64,000 bases of DNA from Glycine soja (GCF_004193775.1 NC_041006.1:27154163-27218162); one strand, 5' to 3'; shown: positions 10,628 to 22,625, numbered from the stretch's first letter. Notes: generated by a model from the letters alone, not told the origin. A program made the numbers and translations.

Positions 10628-10745
10628 ATAATTGAAAAAGAAAAGAAGGAAAAAGAAAAGGAAGAAGAAAATGAAAAAGAAAAAGAGAAAGAAAAAAAAC
10701 TGAAAAAGAAAAAGACAGAAAAGACGAGAAGAGAAAAAGCAAGAG
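10438..10745 (+). repeat. Purine-rich low-complexity tract between gag and protease of H
   Basis: Almost pure A/G sequence, mostly GAAAAAG and GAAGAA units, would code for a Lys/Glu-rich linker. Element J has the same type of tract at 16470-16620 but with a different length. It causes the frame breaks between gag and protease in both. Confidence 0.8.
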
Positions 10746-11492
10746 TGAGTGTGCTAGGGAGAGAAGTACCATATCCTTTGGTACCTTCTAGGAAAGACAA
10801 AGAAAGACATCTAGCTAGATTTCTGGATATTTTCAAGAAGCTACAAATTACCATGCGCTTTGGAGAAGCTCTACAGCAGATGCCACTCTATGCTAAATTT
10901 CTGAAAGGCATGCTAACTAGGAAGAACAAGTACACCCATAGTGACACCATAGTTGTGGAGGGAAACTGCAGTTCCGTGATTCAACGTATCCTTCCATCAA
11001 AACATAAAGATCCAGGAAGCGTCACTATACCTTGTTTTATAGGTGAAGTTTTTTTTCGGCAAAGCTCTTATTGATTTGGGAGCCAATATTAATTTGATGT
11101 CGCTTTCCATGTGCCGGAGACTTGGAGAGTTGGAGATAATGTCGACTAGGATGACTTTACAGTTAGCAGATCACTCCATCACTAGACCTTATGGAGTGAT
11201 TGAGGATGTTTTGGTGTGGGTCAAGCATCTTATCTTTCCTGCTGACTTCATTGTAATGTACATTGAGGAAGATGCATATATTCCCTTAATTTTGGGATGT
11301 CCATTTATGTCTACTAGAAGCTGTATAGTGGACATGGGGAAGAAAAAGTTAGAAATGGGTATTGAAGACCAACAGATCAACTTTGATCTATTTGATGAAG
11401 AAAGAAAATTGCTGGACCAGAATGTTTGTTTAGAGGTGAAGGAGTTTGATGACAAGGTTCTGAAGGAGAGAACCAAGATTGATCCAGGATAA
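10745..11492 (+). pseudogene. Athila-like aspartic protease of element H
   Basis: The frame begins near EVPYPLVPSRKDKERH and runs FLDIFKKLQITMRFGEALQQ, MPLYAKFLK, TIVVEGNCSSVIQRILP and GSVTIPCFIGEV; a T-run near 11050 shifts the frame, and the second part carries the active-site region ALIDLGANINLM (DLGA replaces the usual DSGA/DTGA, as is common in Athila proteases), then RPYGVIEDVLVWVKH and LGCPFMSTRSCIVDMGKKKL. The end KERTKIDPG is followed at once by a stop and by GTGCTTACTGGGAGGCAACC. Reverse transcriptase should follow here, but it does not. Confidence 0.82.
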
Positions 11493-13007
11493 CAAGTGCT
11501 TACTGGGAGGCAACCTAGCCCTTTTTAAATTTTGTTTTTCTTGCATTTAGTTAAGTTGATTGCTTGTGATTGTATGAATTCATCATGTTTAGCATTGGAA
11601 AAAGGGGTTAAAAAGTTTTTGTGAAGTTGTGGATAGAAAAATTACTTAATTTTTTTTTTGTTGTCCACTCGCTAAGCGCAGCACTCGCGCTAAGCGCCAT
11701 TTTCTTCACGCACTAAGCGAGCTCTTGCTTGCGCTAAGCGCATTGACCCCTGATCATTAACTGAAAGTTCTAAGTGCATCTGTTGAGCTAAGCCCAAAAG
11801 CTTCTATGGAATTTAATTTTTGGAATTGGGCTAAACGAGCAGACTCGCTAAGCGCAAAAACCTCTCTGGAATTTAATTATTTCGAATTGTGCTAGGCGAG
11901 CCTATTCGCACTATGCGTGGCCATCACTGCAATTAAGGAGCATTCTATTCGCTAAGCGCCCCTCGACCGGCTAAGCGAGAGCTGCAAGACCAATCAGAGC
12001 TGCAGAATGCACTAAGCGCATATCTTCGTGCTAAAGCTCAAAAACTTCTCTGGATTGTTTTTATTTGGAACTGGGCTTAACGAGCAGATACGCTAAGCGC
12101 AAGGGCTTTTAAAACTCCAAAGTTATATGGACACGCTAAGCGCACCGTACGAAACTGCCAAAAATTATAAGGTACTTGCCTTAGGCACTTACCATTTCAC
12201 TCTTGTTGTGCATTAAGGTCATTCATTGCATCTGCCCTCACCTTGCTTCATCTTCTTGCATTCCTACACCTTAGCTATTCTTTGCATTCATCTACACAAT
12301 CCAAGAAAGTTTCTTTACTTTACTTCATGTTCGTTCTAAGTTTTGAACCTTAGGATAGATAACTTAGTGATTGTTAGGTAGAATTTCTGTTTATGCTTAG
12401 TGTTAGGTTAGTTGTTAGTTAGAATAGCTTTAGGGTTGTACTGTAGTCACAATGTGCTTGTTTTGAATAGGGTTTGATGGCCTAATAGGGGCCTATGAGA
12501 AGGGGTGAAAAGCCCTTAGATTTTTGGAAATCACGATGAACGCGTTAAGGGCCTTGCTACGCTAAGGGAGTTCATCGCTTCTGTTGAAGATTCTGGAATT
12601 CCATATGAACATGCTAAGCGCAATTGTCGCGCTAAGCGTGTTCATCTTCTCTGTTGAGTTATTTGTTGAACGTGCTAAGCGCAGTTGTGCGCTAAGCGAG
12701 TACTGTGTATCAAACGCTTAGGATTTTTGTGTTTTTGTTGGGCGCAAAGCGTGCATGTCACGCTAAGCGCTAATCTTTCTCTATTTTATAAATTTGTGGA
12801 ATTACGCTTAGCGAGCCTGCTTGCTAAGCCCATTTTGCAGAAAAAATATTTTGTGTTCACACGCTAAGCGCCTGTCTATCGCGCTTAGCGCGCGAGTAAA
12901 TTTCATAAGGCGCGCTAAGCGCCATGCCTTAATTTCAGTTTTATTTTCTGCTTTTCAATTTGAGTAATTCCTGTCTAATCTTGTGATTTGATTCTTTTAT
13001 TTTGCAT
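11493..13007 (+). repeat. Noncoding spacer of H rich in GCTAAGCGC motifs
   Basis: No ORF of note lies here. About twenty copies of a CTAAGCG core occur in two blocks (11660-12150 and 12530-12920), often GCGCTAAGCGC or its near complement GCGCTTAGCGC, 15-50 bp apart. Between the blocks (12150-12530) is an AT-rich stretch with TTAGGTAGAATTTCTG. The same layout appears in J (22888-24503). The position is between protease and ORF2. Confidence 0.85.
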
Positions 13008-13278
13008 ATGGCTTCTTGTAAAAGGAAGGCACCAGCTGCAGTGTCCCAGGCACGATTTGACAGATCAAAATTCACATCACAAGATGCCTGGGACAGATAT
13101 GCAGACAATATTCTTGACTGGAAAATCCTTCTGAAAAGGAATGTAAAGCTGTTCTATGCCGAATTTGATGAATTTAGAAGGGAAGTTGAGAGGACGAACT
13201 AGCATAAGGAGCTCACTAACTTCTCAAAGGGAAACATTGATGTCGCTATTGTTAAAGAATTTTATGCTAACCTCTATG
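13008..13278 (+). pseudogene. ORF2 of element H, N-terminal fragment
   Basis: The ATG at 13008 starts MASCKRKAPAAVSQARFDRS, then KFTSQDAWDRYADNILDWKI and AEFDEFRREVERTN, then an amber stop (13201) that J also has at the same codon, followed by HKELTNFSKGNIDVAIVKEF and YANLY. The sequence ends at a junction to J's LTR. It is a homologue of J ORF2 (24504-25873), where the rest of the domain is described. Confidence 0.75.
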
Positions 13279-13280
13279 TA
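13272..13280. other. Deletion junction between H ORF2 and the J 5' LTR
   Basis: H sequence CTAACCTCTATG is followed directly by TAAATAAATCTCCC, which lies 51 bp inside a full J LTR (27300). ATG is shared by both sides of the join. CTATG also borders J at its right end (28675-28679). Confidence 0.7.
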
Positions 13281-14652
13281 AATAAATCTCCCAATTTATG
13301 GTTAATTTTTGGTAGGATTGTAAATATTTCTAGTTTAGTTTCATTTGTGCTCAGTAGAAGCCTTCCTATTGAATTTAATGTAAATTTCACTTCAATTTCA
13401 GGTAAAAAGGAGAAAATTATGAAGGTTCAAAAAGTGTTGTCTCGCTAAGCCTGAACCATGCGCTCAGCAAGACCAAACTACTAAGCGATACAATAGTGGC
13501 TTAGCGCATAAGGATAAGCCTGAAGAGAGTTCTTCCACGCCAGCACGCGTTTAGCGCGTATGCAGCTCGCTAATCGAGGTTGTTGTCTCTTCTACGCTAA
13601 GCGCAAGATTGGCGCAAAGCCAAATATCACTTACTCGTAGTAAGCGCGAGAATGGCGCTAGGAGTGGCTTCGAGGTCAGAAAGCCCTTTTTAAGCTTGAT
13701 TTGCACACAAAAAAGAGAGAGCGTGACAATGTGAAAGAGATCTGAATTGACTGCAAATTGTGTGCAGAGAACAGAGGAAAAGCTGAGCAAGGAAGCAAAG
13801 GTCCTAACTTTTAGGTAGATTCTAGGTTTTAGAGTTATTTTCTAGGTTCTTAGAGGTGGGGGAGACATCCCCACTGCTTTGTAATATGGTATTTTCTCTG
13901 AAACCCTTCTCCTATTTGTGAAAGCTGCTCCCTTGTAATGGAGGGCTAAAATCCTTTGTTGGGAATTTCTACTGAGTACTTGATGTAAATATTTTTATTA
14001 TCTATTTGAGGTTATTTTCATGTGTTCAATGTTTCTATCTAAGCATATTGTATGCATGCTTGTGGTTTGATCACCCATTGGTGTGTGCTGTTAGGAACAT
14101 TAGCATTGACAAATGTATTGTTTCCTTGGAACTTGATAGAGTAGGGCATAGATAATTGTAGTGCTAGACATAGTATGCAGGGTTCTAGTTTTTATTATGT
14201 TGTGCTTATAATGCTGTTTAAATTAGGCTAAGTTCAACAAGAGACATCTGCGAACAAAGCTTAGTTTAAATCAGTCGAAACTCACAAGACATCGATGTTG
14301 GTATTTTTGTCCTCAGCATAGAACACATGAATAATTTCAAATAGAGAAAAACCCTAATTGCATCAAGTATCTCGGTGGAAGGACCCAATGCTTTTCCTTA
14401 TTTGTTTTCACACTCAATTGTTCACATTTACTATTTCTTTAATTACAATAGAATATACCTTTGTTTTCAATGCATGATACTTAATTCTTTTTACAAACAA
14501 CTGTATTTTGAATGACGCTTTTCCAAGTAAAACAGGTTCCGTGAGTTCAATACTCGGATCATTCCGTTTTAATTATTTACTTGACAATCCGGTGCACTTG
14601 CTGGTAGATTTCGCACCCACACAAACAAGTAGTATTCCTAGGGGTGGAAACA
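13279..14652 (+). mobile_element. 5' LTR of element J (5'-truncated)
   Basis: It aligns with 27300-28674 from TAAATAAATCTCCC to GGTGGAAACA. The first part of the LTR (27249-27299 in the 3' copy) is lost in the deletion. GCTAAGCGC-type units lie at 13440-13680. Confidence 0.82.
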
Positions 14653-14659
14653 AGTATTT

Positions 14660-14678
14660 AGGCGCCGTTGCCGGGGAA
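14660..14678 (+). other. Primer-binding site of element J (tRNA-Asp)
   Basis: AGGCGCCGTTGCCGGGGAA matches the 3' end of tRNA-Asp (GUC) except for the first base (T to A). It starts 8 bases after the LTR, as in H. Confidence 0.85.
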
Positions 14679-14828
14679 TCTTTTTTTTTTATTTAGAAAA
14701 GTTTAGTTCAAATTGCAGGCGTTTATTTTTTTATATTTTTTTATTCATTGTTTATTTTGTGAAGATTTAGTTACTGCATAATTCATTGTTCTTTAGAATT
14801 GGTTAACTGCTGTTTTTGCTTGTTTTGC

Positions 14829-16469
14829 ATGCAAAGAAGGTCTTCTGCAGGTGTTTTGATTCCCATAGACTTGGAAATTAACGCAACTTGCAAGAAAAGG
14901 AACACAGAAAGAAATAGAAAGATTTTGCAGGACATTGAGGCAGCAGCAATTCAGGAAGAACCTCTATCTTCTGAGGCATCTTCTAGTTTTCCAAAACAAA
15001 GGGAATCTCACACAGTATTAATTGAAGACAATATCATGGCTGATGAGCCAAGACGACTGACCCTGGAAGATTACTCAAGTACTTATGTGCCGCAATTCTT
15101 CACAAGCATTGCATGGCTAGAGGTACAAGCTCAGAATATAACCTATCCACATTCATTAATTCAATTGATTCAGAACAATTTGTTTAATGGTCTGCCCAAT
15201 GAAGACCCGTATGCACATCTAGCTACCTATATTGAGATATGCAATACTGTTAGAATAGCTGGTGTGCCTGAGGATGGTATTAGATTGAGCTTGTTTTCAT
15301 TTTCTTTGTCTGGAGAGGCAAAAAGATGGCTCCATTCATTTAAAGGTAATAGTCTTAAGACTTGGGATGAAGTGGTTGAAAAATTCTTGAAGAAATACTT
15401 CCCAGAGTCCAAGATTGCTGAAGGAAAAGCTGCCATCTCATCCTTTCATCAATTTCCAGACGAGTCTTTGAGTGATGCTTTGGAAAGATTTCATGGGTTG
15501 CTAAGAAAGACGCATACTCATGGATTTTCAGAACCAATCCAGCTTAATATTTCCATTGACGGGTTAAGGCCATAATCCAAGCAGCTTTTAGATGCTTCTG
15601 CAGGGGGAAAAATAAAATTGAAGACCCCTGAAGAAGCTATGGAATTGATTGAGAATATTGCTGCTAGTGACCACGTAATCTTGCGTGATAGAGCACACAT
15701 CCCAACCAAAAGAAGCTTGCTAGAGCTTTCATCACAGGACACATTGTTGGCACAAAACAAGCTGTTGTCGAAGCAACTTGAGGTATTGACAGAAACATTG
15801 AGTAAGTTGCCAACCCAATTACATTTTGGACAACCTTCACCCTCTTCTGTTTTGCAAGTTGTAGGTTGTGCTATATGTGGTGGAGCTCACGAATCTGGCT
15901 ATTGTATTTCCATTGAAGATACAACACTTGAAGTGAACTATATGGGGAACCAGCCAAGATCTAACTTTAATGCAGGTGGGTATTCTGGATTTTCACATGG
16001 CCATCACTATAATCAACAACAGGGATAGTGGAGAACTCACCTTGGCAATCAGTTCAATAAAGACCAGGGTGGACCATCTAATAGGCCACAACAACAGGGG
16101 CCTAGTCTCTATGACAGAACAATGAAGTTGGAAGAGACTCTTGCTCAGTTCATGCAAGTATCCATGTCCAATCAAAAGAGCACCGAGTCAGCCATTAAGA
16201 ATCTAGAAGTCCAGGTGGGACAATTGGAAAAACAACTGGCAGACCGACCGTCAAGAAGCTTTGGAGCCAACACAGAGAAGAATCCTAAGGAAAAGTGCAA
16301 GACTGTTATGAATAGAAGCAAAATGGTGAGCATGAATGAAGGAGAGAAGAGGATAGGTGAAGAAAAACAACAACTGGTGACTGAGCCAACAATTGACCCA
16401 GTGGTGGAACCTTTGAGTGAGACTGAGGAAGAAGTGGAAGTAGAAGGAGATACCAATAATTGTGAGTGA
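14829..16469 (+). pseudogene. Athila-like gag of element J
   Basis: This is the best-kept gag of the H/J pair. The likely start is MQRRSSAGVLIPIDLE (14829); an in-frame ATG 30 bases upstream is less likely because H does not share it. The Retrotrans_gag core spans about residues 100-210 (SLIQLIQNNLFNGLPNEDPY, EAKRWLHSF, EKFLKKYFPESK). A CAA-to-TAA stop follows GLRP (15574), and a second stop follows NQQQG (16027). Zinc knuckle CAICGGAHESGYC (C-x2-C-x3-H-x4-C) lies at about 15869-15907. The tail is acidic. With two stops it cannot make a full gag unless repaired or read through. Confidence 0.85.
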
Positions 16470-16620
16470 AAAAGAAATAAGTGAGAAGGAAAAAGAAAAA
16501 AAAAGAAAGAAAAAGAAAATGAAAAAAATGAGAAAAATGAAAAAGAAAAAGAGATAAAAGAAGAGAAGAGAAGAGAAAAAGCATGAGTAAGCGTGCTAGA
16601 GAGAAAAAGAAAGAAGCATC
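16470..16620 (+). repeat. Purine-rich tract between gag and protease of J
   Basis: Mostly GAAAAAG and AAAGAA units, equivalent to 10438-10745 in H but about half as long. Confidence 0.75.
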
Positions 16621-17060
16621 TTTAGATGAAGGGAGAGAAGTACCATATCCTTTGGTACCTTCTACGAAAGACAAAGAAAGACATCTAGCTAGATTTCTGG
16701 ATATTTTCAAGAAGCTACAAATTAACATGCCCTTTGGAGAAGCTCTACAATAGATGCTGCTCTATGCTAAATTTCTGAAAGACATGCTAAGTAGGAAGAA
16801 CAAGTACATCCATAGTGACACCATAGTTGTGGAGGGAAACTACAGCGCTGTGATTCAACGTATCCTTCCACCAAAACATAAAGATCCAGGCAGCGTCATT
16901 ATACCTTGTTCTATAGGTGAAGTTTCTGTTGGCAAAGCTCTTATTGATTTGGGAGCTAGTATTAATTTGATGCCACTTTCCATGAGCCAGAGACTTGGAG
17001 AGTTGGAGATAATGCCGACTAGGATGACTTTACAGATAGCAGATCGCTCCATCACTAGAC
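16621..17060 (+). pseudogene. Athila-like protease of element J, first part
   Basis: It holds EVPYPLVPSTKDKERH, FKKLQINMPFGEAL, a stop at 16751, then YAKFLKDMLSRKNKY, TIVVEGNYSAVIQRIL and active-site ALIDLGASINLMPLS. At DRSITR it is cut by solo LTR B2 at 17061; TAGAC is repeated on the far side (22626) and the frame carries on there as RPYGVIDDVLV. Confidence 0.82.
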
Positions 17061-17968
17061 TGTTGGATCGAGTGGCCTCAGAATAATTAAGAAGGGGGGG
17101 TTGAATTAATTATTCCTAAACCTTTACTAATTAAAAAATTACTCTTCTAAGGCTTTTACTAAATTGTTAAGAGAATGAGGAGTAGAAGAGAAACTTAACA
17201 GAAAGTAAAAGCGGAAATTAAATGTACAACGGAAAGTAAAAGAGTAGGGAAGAAGGAAACAAACACACAAGAGTTTTTATACTGGTTCGGCAACAACACG
17301 TGCCTACATCCAGTCTCCAAGCGACCTGCGATCCTTGAGATTTCTTTCAACCTTGTAAAAATCCTTTTACAAGCAAAGATTGTGGCGTCCCTAAATAATG
17401 ACTGGTTTAATAGTAATAAATTAAATAACATAAACCATGGGAAAAAATTTTCTTCTTTTCTCTCTCTTTCTTTTTTTTTTCGCACTGTTATTCATTTCAC
17501 AGTAATTAAATTCAGAAGGAAAATTATCACTATAGAGTCCTGAATGGCCAGTTCACAACTCTATTTGGATTCATTTCTTTCTGATCATTCATAACCTCTG
17601 AACTAGTTTGCTCTTTCAAAAGAAAATATACCAGCCATCATTTTAGGTCGTCACGTGAAAAATAACAAGATGTGGTCGGTAAACTCTTTTCAAATAAAGT
17701 TTGGTAACATTTCCTTTTCAAATAACAAGATTAAACATAACTATATTTATCATCTAAAACTGTCCAAAATATGGGAGTTTGCAAAATAACATTGTGACAT
17801 CCAGAGCAAAGGTAACAACTGTGGTGGCTTCAGCCACAATATATACAACCATCAAAATTTCTATACAATAGGTCTACCCACCCAAAAATCAAAAGAGTAA
17901 ACCTAACAGTCTGAACTAGATACACCCACCCACAAAAAGTATGTACGCCTAGTCTAAGGAGCCGTCTG

Positions 17969-18403
17969 CTATGATGAAGAGTCATCACTATTCGCTGTCC
18001 CTCCAGGGCCGCTCTCCTCTGTAGAGTCTGCCTCAGATGCTGACATAAAATCCTCTGGAGAATCAACATCAGGGAGTGGGTCCTCATCATCCTCTGGGAA
18101 GTCAAGGGCATCCACAGCAGGTTCAGGAGGTAACTTCTCTGGGTCCTCTTCAAGATCTTCTTCAGAGGATGACACCTCTATCACTTGAACCGGCTCAACT
18201 AGTCGATATGGAGTAGGTGAAGGTAGTATCCACTCCAGAGGCTGTTGAAGTGTGTGTGCGGGTTCCTCCAGATGTACTAATGAAGTAGAAGTGAGTCGAA
18301 TTGTGCCACGGAATCGGCACCTCTCATTGCCTTCGAGGGTCTCCCAAACACCCTCTAGGCACTCCATCACCATGCGATCATGGGTCAACTGCGCTGCCAT
18401 CAT
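17969..18403 (-). CDS. LTR-encoded ORF of Tekay solo LTR, acidic protein of 144 aa
   Basis: The minus-strand frame starts at MMAAQLTHDRMVMECLEGVW (18403; another in-frame ATG lies at 18412) and ends SSS-stop. It matches the ORFs in both LTRs of the intact element over all 144 codons with no indel; about 33 residues differ by my count (roughly 77% identical). The N-terminal half has CRFRGTIRLTSTSLVH and WILPSPTPYRLVEPVQVIEV; the C-terminal half is acidic (Glu/Asp/Ser-rich, with EPAVDALDFPEDDED). There is no signal peptide or membrane segment. I recognise no known domain. The palindrome cluster 18530-18832 lies just upstream. Function unknown; expression not shown. Confidence 0.55.
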   Translation of the reverse strand: MMAAQLTHDRMVMECLEGVWETLEGNERCRFRGTIRLTSTSLVHLEEPAHTLQQPLEWILPSPTPYRLVEPVQVIEVSSSEEDLEEDPEKLPPEPAVDALDFPEDDEDPLPDVDSPEDFMSASEADSTEESGPGGTANSDDSSS

Positions 18404-18529
18404 GATCAACAAGAGGTAAAAGAAAGAGGGTAGACTCTTTCACAAGAAATCTAACTACAGGTAATAATACAATGCGTCCCATAACGGCTACGCATAGTCA
18501 AAATGTCTTTTTCTAGGGATTTCCTCTCT

Positions 18530-18832
18530 GGTAATCGATTACCAAAGTATGTAATCGATTACCAGTGCCCATAAACGAATTACACAACCTTTGCACATGG
18601 GAAACTAAAAATTACGTTGTGTAATCGATTACACCTAAATGGTAATCGATTACCAGTAGCAGGTAACACTGTGTAATCGATTACACCCAACTGGTAATCG
18701 ATTACCAGTGCCCTATCACCCTGTGTAATCGATTACACACCCTTGGTAATCGATTACCAGAGGCCATTTAACATCATGTCTCCATTTTTAAGCCTTGTAA
18801 TCGATTACCCATGAATGGTAATCGATTACCAG
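18530..18832. repeat. GTAATCGATTAC cluster in Tekay solo LTR
   Basis: Ten intact copies of GTAATCGATTAC, mostly in pairs (TGTGTAATCGATTACAC then TGGTAATCGATTACCAG), lie 130-430 bp upstream of the LTR ORF start on the minus strand. It is the best preserved cluster outside the intact element. Confidence 0.9.
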
Positions 18833-21086
18833 AGGCTAGTTTCCAGATACCACCCAAGATACATAGTTGGCCAGCCGCCACACAAGCCTCCTTGCTTCGT
18901 GGACTTTGTTCTTTTATTGGTTGACTGCCAGGAGCTCGCCTGTTTAGGTACGCCACAGGTTCTCACTGACTGACTATGCCCGGGTTGGGTTGGGATTGGT
19001 CAAGCTTGATTTTGGGCAATAGCACCCCACCTGATGTCCCCAAGGTCTCCTGACCCCCGCAACATATCTCTAGATACCACTCTGTGGTCAACAAACAAAA
19101 GTAGGAAGACTGACTCTTCCACGCTTTCTCACATCAAGCTTAGTGGATTATGGGACACCCGACATATGTGGTACTAGGTGGCGATCGGGCGATGGCGCAA
19201 ATCAACTCTCCCACTTCCACAAATCAAACATGAACACACCATCCCCAGTTGCCCACCTTCAAATTGAGCTCACACACTCCTACGTAGCCCTTATCCTCGT
19301 TCCTCTCAGCACCGGGTCCCCATCAACCCCTCCAAGCTTCCACAATATCCAAAAAATTCAATCTCATTTATCATGGAACTACCCTAAACCAAGAAAATAG
19401 AGTAGAGGCAGAAAACTCTGTCCAAAACTCACTCAAATACCACAGCTTTCCTTACTCATATACCCCAGTAACATTCTCTTCGTTCCAATTTTTTAACCGT
19501 TGGATCGCCTTGAAAATATTACTAGAGGTTCCTAGTACATAAATCTACATTTTGACCGTTGGGATCTGCTAGAAAACATCTAGAACACGATATGTACTAC
19601 CTTTCCCGTGACTAGTGCTGCACAAGCATTTTCCTGCACATTTGGTCAAGTTTGTTGCACAATTTGACAGCATTTTTCTGCATAATATGGCAGATTTCGA
19701 AATCCAACTTGCCCATATCCAATTTTACTCAAATTGGATCCTACAAGTCCTATATCATGTATAAATCATATTTGAACCAAAAACAAGCTTCTGATCAAGG
19801 TAAATCAAAATCTAGGTATCCAAAACCCATCAATTTAGTGAATTTTCAAGGTTTGAGAAGTGAAAATGAGAATGGGATAATTTTGGGGTAAACTCTCATC
19901 TCAAACAAGTCTATAACATTAATTTAGACTTGCTCAAACTGGTTTTAAGGTGAAAACCCCAGCCATTCAAAATTTGACCTCTCAACACCCAATTTACCCT
20001 AGAAATTGCTCTTTTCTTTCACATTTGTCACTCATTTTTCTCATTTGCTCTGCCCAAGCTTTCCTACAAGTCCTAATTGATATTCTAAACTAGAATCAAC
20101 CCACTTTAGACTCCAATTTCCACTAACCCCAAATTTGGCTTTTCAAACCCTCAAAATCTCACACTTTTCCACTTACATCACTACCATTCTCACATTTAAC
20201 CCTAAGTTAACTCTCCCCATCATCTCTACCAGTTTTCTATCAACATTTTCAGCATTCATATATCACAAAGCATCATCATAAAACCCTAAATCAGAATGGG
20301 TAATTTGGCTCACATCAAACATGTCAAGTTTAGCATGATTTCAACAAATTCCTTCACAAATAACTACCCTAAGGCAATAACCTAGTAGAACTACCCATCA
20401 TAACTCCCAAAAACCCAACACCCACGAATTTCATGTGAGAAGAAGTCCAGCCATACCTGAAATTTGAAGCCCCACGAAGTAGAGGTGTGCTTCAAGACTC
20501 CGAAAATGGCTTCTCTTTGCAATTTGGAGTAGAAATGATGAGCAATTTTGGAGCTTCTATGGTGGAGAAGAAGGAAGAAGAAAAGCTACGTGGAATGGAG
20601 AAGAAGAGCTGCTGAAATTTCTGAATGAAGAGAGAGAAGATTTTGGGCTGTTTTTTAAAAAAAAGATTTTCTTTTCCTTTTTTTTTAGCAATGCCACATG
20701 TCCCATTTTAAGTGGAGCAATAAGGGCCCACCTTTTCCCCTTGATTTGACTTCATACTCAGCCACAGAGGAGAAAATTTTTGACCTTTTGGATGCTGAAA
20801 TTCTGCCTTGGTTTACATGTCGTCTCTTTGGTTCTAGTTCCTCGCGTTTCTCTACACCCGTCGGGGCCCGTTTTCGAAAGTAGGCAATATATATATATCA
20901 AAACGCTCAGAATGAAACCCTGAGCATGGTTCAGAGATTGGTTTTGTTAAATTTTAAGTTGCACGCAAAATGATAATTTTTAGACTAATTAATTGCGAAT
21001 TAATCTATAACTGTCCAGTTATGGATTACTCTTCATGAATTAGTCTAACCCGCATGTTTTTCCCCCAATGTACATACTTCTACCAA

Positions 21087-21088
<2 letters not shown>

Positions 21089-21169
<81 letters not shown>
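21089..21169. repeat. (AT)n microsatellite
   Basis: About 40 AT units lie near the right end of the solo Tekay LTR. The matching place in the intact element (about 36409) has only ATATAGGCATATAC, so the array grew after the copies split. Confidence 0.95.
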
Positions 21170-21172
<3 letters not shown>

Positions 21173-22325
21173 TAAATAATACATATCTATATAATTATTT
21201 AAAATATAACACTTACAAAATTCAGGTTAGAAATTCTAAGATGCCACAAAGATCCACAAGGGATGTACCCTCCCTTGTTCTCTTTGAAACCATAGTGGAA
21301 GTACCCTCCACTAGAACTGATCCACAAGAGATGTACCCTCTCTTGTTCTCAGTCAAACCGAAGTAGATGTACCCTCTACTTGTACCACAACGGATGTACC
21401 CTCCAATGTGTTAAGACAAAGATCTCAGGCTGTTAAACCTTTGATACTTTGTGGATGGGGATACAAAAGTATTCTCAGGTAGTTAGTCCTTTGAACACTT
21501 TTGTATTAGAGAATGGGAAGAATCAAAAGAATTCTCAGACTGTGTCGTTTTGAATTCTTTGACAAGGGAGAAGGGAGACACAAAAGAATTCAGGCGGTTA
21601 GTCCTTTGTTCTTTTGGAAAAGGGAGAAGAGAGACACAAAAAGAATTCAGACGGTTAGTCCTTGGCGAATTCTTTTTGCCAAAGGGAGAAGGGAATGAAA
21701 AGATGAATAACACAAGTTTTCAAGGTTTGGAAAACCAGAAAACTTCAGAAAGCTTTTGGTACAAATAAAAAGAAGAAGTTCATTGAGATTCAGGGCTTGT
21801 AAAAGATTGATTGAATAAGTGTATTGAAAAACAAATCAAAGCCTTGCTTTTATAGACTCTTCATGTCTAGCCAAGAGGATCATTTAGAAGAGTTATAACT
21901 TTTAGAAAAACTTAAAACCAATTTGAAAAAGTTAAAAAACTTTTGAAGAGTTACATCTTTTGATTTATTCAGAAACAATCACTGGTAATCGATTACCAAA
22001 TCAGTGTAATCGATTACACAAGGCTTTTATGTAAAAGGATGTGACTCTTCACATTTGAATTTGAATTTCAACGTTCAAAGGCACTGGTAATCGATTACGA
22101 AAACATTGTAATCGATTACAACTTTTTGAAATTAATTGGAACATTGTGAATTCAGTTTGAAAACTTTTTCAAATCCATTTTGCTACTGGTAATCGATTAC
22201 AATGATCGGGTAATTGATTACTAGAGAGTAAAAACTCTTTGGTAAACATGTTTTGAGAAAAATCCATGTGCTACTCAGTTTTTGAAAAATCCTTTTCATA
22301 CTTATCTTGATTAAGTCTTTACTTG

Positions 22326-22380
22326 ATTCTTGAATCTTGAATCTTGAATCTTGAATCTTGAATCTTGAATCTTGAATCTT
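22326..22380. repeat. (TTGAATC)n heptamer array in B2
   Basis: About eight tandem TTGAATC units. B4 has a shorter, mixed version (53148-53215) and B1/B3 only short TTCAAGA runs. Confidence 0.9.
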
Positions 22381-22625
22381 GATCTTAATTCTCGAAGCTT
22401 GATCCTTGAATCTTGATTCTTGAATTCAACTTTCCTCTTGAATCTTGAAGTGTTCTTCAACTTTTCCTCTTGAGTCTTGAATTGTTCTTGATTCCATCTT
22501 GAACATTTTGAACTTATTCTTTGATTGACCTTTGAGCTTTTTGTCATCACCTTTGTTATCATCTTTTGTTATCATCAAAACATCTTTGAATCATTCTTGA
22601 TTCACCATGAAGCTTTGCTTCTACA

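Larger units (their letters stand above)
17381..21248 (-). mobile_element. Solo Tekay/Del-type LTR inside B2
   Basis: It begins TGTGGCGTCC at 17381 and ends GATGCCACA at 21248, with a perfect AAGAT duplication (17376-17380 and 21249-21253). The 3868-bp sequence aligns over its whole length with the LTRs of the intact element at 32663-45071 but is clearly diverged and has a long AT array the others lack. Sense is minus, by comparison with the intact element. It contains an ORF (17969-18403) kept in frame. Confidence 0.9.
17061..22625 (-). mobile_element. Solo LTR, family B, copy B2 (hosts Tekay solo LTR)
   Basis: Inverted relative to B1: TGTTGGATCG at 17061 to GCTTCTACA at 22625, with a perfect TAGAC duplication (17056-17060 and 22626-22630). 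It is 1692 bp net of the inserted Tekay LTR and its duplication. It is longer than B1/B3 by about 170 bp, partly because the TTGAATC array (22326-22380) is expanded. A GTAATCGATTAC cluster is at 21983-22224. Confidence 0.88.

Noticed and set aside
10507..10854. Minus-strand Ser/Phe-rich frame
   Set aside because: Result of translating the purine tract in antisense; low complexity.
13551..13790. 79-aa minus-strand frame in the J LTR
   Set aside because: Not kept in the J 3' LTR and antisense to the LTR; no motif.
18530..18832. Evenly spaced palindromes that look like a CRISPR array
   Set aside because: This is plant retrotransposon LTR sequence; spacers are irregular, shared between copies, and no cas-like gene exists. 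The motif is a dispersed LTR element.
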